A stretch of DNA of 64,000 nt, from positions 56,854,001 through 56,918,000 of the forward strand of contig OX485804.1 in the NCBI GenBank assembly GCA_950295325.1, written 5' to 3'. The notes below the pieces were generated by a model. The model searched no databases. It worked only from the letters and a program-made list of their open reading frames with translations, and was not told the origin of the DNA. Every line of letters starts with the position of its first letter. Positions within the stretch are counted from its first letter, which is position 1. Both the position numbers and the translations under genes were made by a program. This document shows positions 60,761-64,000 of the stretch, piece after piece. The stretch is from Polytrichum commune. Lineage: Eukaryota; Streptophyta; Polytrichopsida; Polytrichales; Polytrichaceae.

Positions 60761-61187
60761 ATGCCCCGGTGCAGGAAAGTTTGCGTGACGAGCTCGCTGC
60801 ATTCACCAACCACGGCAAGGAAACATTTGTCAAAAACGGAAGTTACTCAAATCCTTCCCCCCTCATGTGAAAATCCTGATCGAAGAGGATCCTTCCCTCC
60901 TTCGTGTCATCGACATTCCCATATTCCTTATTCCCATGCTTCGCCTTTTTCACACTTGGACTACAATCAGCCGCTCAGCTTGTTGACCACAAAGTGGTCC
61001 CCCCCCCCCTTCCGCGGCTGGCTAGTTGGTTCCCTTGTTAGAAGAGCAAGCCCAGTGTTCAAGATTGACGCCTTCAATGCCCTTCAAACGCGATTTGGCC
61101 CTTCAAAATATACCCCTCTCAATATAGCCCTTAATAACGCAACCCCAAATTGAAATTGATGAAGACGTCGCTTGAAGTCCGTTCTCA
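60761..61187. other. Uncertain 130-codon open frame
   Basis: A plus frame at 60,761-61,153 (130 residues, starting M-P-R-C-R-K) is the longest in this area and rich in Ser, Pro and His. It contains a C11 tract (60,999-61,009) and has no domain I know, so I do not call it a gene. Confidence 0.3.
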
Positions 61188-61719
61188 GGGCCGCTTTACA
61201 CCTAGAGCCGGGCCAATTTCCCTTGAGGCCGATTGCACAAAATTTCAGCCTTTTTTGGGTTGGAGGCCGGCCTCTACTACACATTATAATAAGATTATAC
61301 CGGGGGCCAATTTTCCCATATGTAAAGGCCCTCGGGCCAAGAAGCCAAGCTGATTCAAAAAAATTAGCCTAATCCAACGGATGTAGCATAATCTAAGATA
61401 GAGCCTTTAGATTCCACATAATCCAATGGACCTAGGTCACTTTAAAAAATTATACTTTATTTAAGAAGATTTTTTTAGTGGAATATGACATTGGCCTCTA
61501 GGCCAAGAATTGGCCTTCCATTTTGGGTGCACCCAATTCAACGAGCTTGGGCCGTGTCATAACATACATTTTTTAATTTAAAAAATCATACCACCAAATC
61601 GGCCTGGCCTCTAGATGTAAAGGGGTTGGGGCCGATTTGAGCCTTTTGACCAATCACAAATGAGGATTTCAAGCCTCTTACACAACGAATTGGCCCGGCC
61701 TCTAAGTGTAAAGCGGCCC
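61188..61719. mobile_element. Tourist-like MITE with exact TCA target duplication
   Basis: The left end GGGCCGCTTTACACCTAGAG and the right end GGGCCGCTTTACACTTAGAG (read inward) continue into GCCGGGCCAATT. Flanks are TCA at 61,185-61,187 and TCA at 61,720-61,722. The element is 532 bp, non-coding, with several GGCC-rich blocks. The intact 3-bp duplication and near-identical ends make this the best-preserved member of the group in this window. Confidence 0.92.
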
Positions 61720-61722
61720 TCA

Positions 61723-63066
61723 ATATAATACGTCTGCCACAAGAATCAACAAGAGTAAGGCATTGTCACTACAAGAAGTGGAGTTTGATGGTCCATTCTT
61801 AATTCTTCACATCATACTGAAAGCATGTACCATATAATTCATGCACAAGTTTGATATGAGTTTTGTATTTCATTTCTATATTCTTGGATTGACGTCTTGG
61901 ATTTGAACCATCGCTTCAACTGAAAAGCTAAATTTTGAGAGCCCTTTAAAATGAAACTCATATGAGGGCTTCAATCTTGAACATTGCTCCATGCATCTAC
62001 ATCCCCATCCGAGAACGGAAAGTGGCCTCCATCCGGGATGCAAAAGCAGTTGCAGGTAAGCCACCCAATAACTTCATAAAAGAAGTCATTTATATACATA
62101 TTAATTAGATAATCATATTTTTATATAACCAAAAATTTGGATAATTAGATGCATATAATTTACTTAGGTGGTAGTCAACAGATAATAATATGATTATATA
62201 TATATAACCAGATAATTGTATAAAAATATTTAGATAATCATATAATACATATAATTTATTCTTAATCTTATATATTTAAACATATTGTAAATCTAGTCCG
62301 GATATATCTTGAAAATATTGAAATTTACTATATGCTTCATTTCATCTACAAATCTATAAGTATAAGCCTAAGTATTTGTAAATAAAAGCATTGATCGCTA
62401 GTGTCATGAATTCTATTTGTTTTGTGCAAGAGTCAATGCTAATTGCAAACAACCCGTGTAGTGTCACTACCATTAAATGTCAAACTAACATGTTTGGGCA
62501 TTATATAGTCACAATGTTGCAAGTACTGTCACTTACTAAGTGATTTTTCAGTCCAAATATCAATCATCCTTGAGAGTATTTTAATACATAACCACATACC
62601 ACTTAATTATAGGTGTATAGATTATTGTTGTGTTCGATTTTGGTAGGTCTACCTTATCTCTTTTTCATTCTAAAGAACACTTTTGATATGTTATTATACA
62701 AGCTTATTACGATCACATATTTACGTCTCAACATGCCTATAGTTTAGATTATAAACCTTCCTAAAACAAATATCTATTGTATCAAACAAGATTTTCTAAT
62801 TCCAAGAAAAATCAATGCATTTTATTCAAGCCATCATGAACATCGGCTATCACAAGGTTCCTCATGCACATGTCTCCACTTTTCATATGAATGTAAGAGA
62901 TGCAAGAACATTATACTTTGATATTAAATTATGATGATTAATACCTATTAATATGAAACTAAACATAACATATTAATAATGTATAAGTTCCTAATATAGT
63001 CTAATCACCCTAAACAAGCCTAAAAGTCATAAATTCCCCCTCAAATTCCATAAAAGTTTAACACCG
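61723..63066. other. AT-rich gene-free stretch with inverted repeats A and D
   Basis: About 62,090-62,300 is very AT-rich (ATATAA, GATAATCATAT motifs). About 62,455-62,610 is an inverted repeat A copy (GTGTAGTGTCACTACCATTA, GTCACTTACTAAGTGATTTT), followed by an inverted repeat D piece (62,580-62,645). No supported gene. Confidence 0.55.
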
Positions 63067-63218
63067 TAGAGGGCACTCTATCTTATTTCATCCTTTTGAT
63101 GGCCGGAACGTAGTTTCCACATAGTTTCCACGTGGGATTCAAAGGGTCCCAACAACCAATGTAAGATTGACACGTGGCAAAACTTGAGGGGGGAAATAAT
63201 TAATATTTGTGCCCTCTA
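63067..63218. mobile_element. Small MITE with GAGGGCAC ends and two G-boxes
   Basis: TAGAGGGCAC at 63,067 is inverted as GTGCCCTCTA ending at 63,218. The outer TA on each side may be the target duplication, leaving a 148-bp element. Inside are two perfect CACGTG palindromes (63,129-63,134 and 63,171-63,176) in ACGTGG contexts typical of bZIP or bHLH binding sites. The terminal repeat is short, so the element call is moderate. Confidence 0.5.
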
Positions 63219-63400
63219 TAGTAGTCTCAACATATTCTTTAGGCTTTGTTTCCACATATTGAATTTTCCCATGACTCAAGCCTGGCTTGTTTACACTAGG
63301 TACAAAGGTGGTTGTGGTGAACCACAATAGTCAACCACTACACTAATTGTATTTGTTTTTAGTGACACCACTCCTATTTGTCTTGCTCGATACTAAGGGG
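63219..63400. repeat. Short repeat stretch before the GC-rich block
   Basis: It contains AACCACAATAGTCAACCACTA and TTTTTAGTGACACC, the latter like the TAGTGACAC of repeat A. Confidence 0.35.
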
Positions 63401-63401
63401 G

Positions 63402-63757
63402 GTACCACATGGGGGGTAGGCAGGCCGTACTGCTTGCCCCCATTGGCCAAGCCCACCTGCCACTTACCACACCAAGGGCAGGCAGGTGAGAGGCTATCCC
63501 CGGTGGCATCCCCGAGCGGCAGGGAGACTCTACCAGGGAAAATACACTGGCAGCGCTCACCTGCTGTGCCACATCAGATGGCGGGACCACCATATGGCGT
63601 CTCCTCCAACACCCTCACTCCCCGCTCCTACTCCGAGCTCCCTCACTCCCCGGCAGAGTGTGGTGGGGGTCAGGGGCAGCGGCTGACGTGCCACCCCCCA
63701 CCCTAGGCTTTACCCTAGGCTTTACCTCCTCCCAGGCTGCCACTCATGTGGTATCGG
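63402..63757. mobile_element. GC-rich block with short inverted ends, inserted in repeat A
   Basis: The block is sharply richer in GC than its surroundings. TACCACATG near its left edge is inverted near its right edge (CATGTGGTA), with GGCAGG or GGCAGCC sequences inside both. Just outside are TTTTTAGTGACACC (left) and GTGTAGTGTCACCAACAC (right), repeat A features, so it may have inserted into a repeat A copy. It includes a direct duplication TAGGCTTTACCC/TAGGCTTTACCT at about 63,704-63,727. The 119-codon frame spanning it has no known domain. Confidence 0.5.
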
Positions 63758-63774
63758 CCTAATTGTGAATCGCC

Positions 63775-64000
63775 CGTGTAGTGTCACCAACACTAAATGT
63801 AAAACCAACATTATTTGTCATTCCTTGTTAAGGATTGTTGACATTATAGATCTATAATGTTGCAACTATTGTCACTTATTAAGTGGTTTTTCATTCAAAT
63901 ATCAATCATTCATGATGTTCATTATTGAAATGTTAGGATGCATAGTAACATACCAAAAGTGGATGAACTAAAGTAAATTGGATGATGGAATTTGTAAAAT
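63775..64000 (-). repeat. Dispersed repeat A, inverted copy at window end
   Basis: Reverse complement of the 5,440 copy: ATTGTCACTTATTAAGTGG, TTTTTCATTCAAATATCAAT, and GGATGAACTAAAGTAA on plus. It starts GTGTAGTGTCACCAACACTA and runs off the window. Confidence 0.7.

Noticed and set aside
60761-61153. 130-codon plus frame upstream of ORP
   Set aside because: Low-complexity Ser/Pro content, a C11 tract in the middle, no domain; kept only as an uncertain note.
44-64000. Organellar DNA insertion
   Set aside because: I saw no stretch with recognisable plastid or mitochondrial genes.

Overview
The window looks like nuclear DNA of a land plant. It is AT-rich, gene-poor and full of old, short transposable elements. 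The only intact protein genes I can support are two conserved eukaryotic genes split by GT-AG introns. Both are plant-like: a VPS55/LEPROT-type endosomal membrane protein, and a short oxysterol-binding-related protein close in length and layout to plant ORP3/ORP4. Tourist-like (PIF/Harbinger) MITEs, a plant-type LINE endonuclease remnant and long microsatellites fit this. I cannot name the lineage; a non-seed plant is possible but not shown.

Layout. About 1-49,400 has no supported gene. It is a mosaic of diverged dispersed repeats, often recurring in direct and inverted orientation, with a fold-back cluster (17.1-17.8 kb), several MITEs (18.3, 18.8-20.1, 21.6-22.3, 32.2-32.7, 34.9-35.6, 38.6-39.7 and 48.7-49.4 kb), a decayed LINE endonuclease (36.1-36.9 kb), a 79-bp-arm hairpin (40.4-40.6 kb), an alternating 40-bp minisatellite (42.0-42.15 kb) and a decayed non-LTR retrotransposon C-terminus (47.1-47.9 kb). 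The gene island lies at 49.4-59.4 kb: VPS55 (plus, five coding exons, 49,640-51,852) converges on ORP (minus, five coding exons, 54,553-59,391). Between their 3' ends sits a long, broken, coding-like frame of unknown identity (52.3-54.6 kb) interrupted by a repeat insertion. From 59.4 kb to the end are the ORP upstream region and more repeats, including a Tourist-like element with an exact TCA target duplication (61.19-61.72 kb).

How the genes relate. The two genes do not form a pathway cluster. VPS55 acts in late endosome-to-vacuole transport. ORP carries the lipid-exchange fold used at membrane contact sites, and its N-terminus has a stretch resembling a phospho-regulated FFAT motif. I found no rRNA, credible tRNA, CRISPR array or clear organellar insert. 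The most useful leads are the cohort of Tourist-like elements (one carrying a 142-bp tandem array), the ungapped hairpin at 40.5 kb, the decayed frame between the two genes, and the upstream ORF overlapping the VPS55 start. All exon calls are by eye from splice sites, phase and recalled family similarity; nothing was aligned by program.
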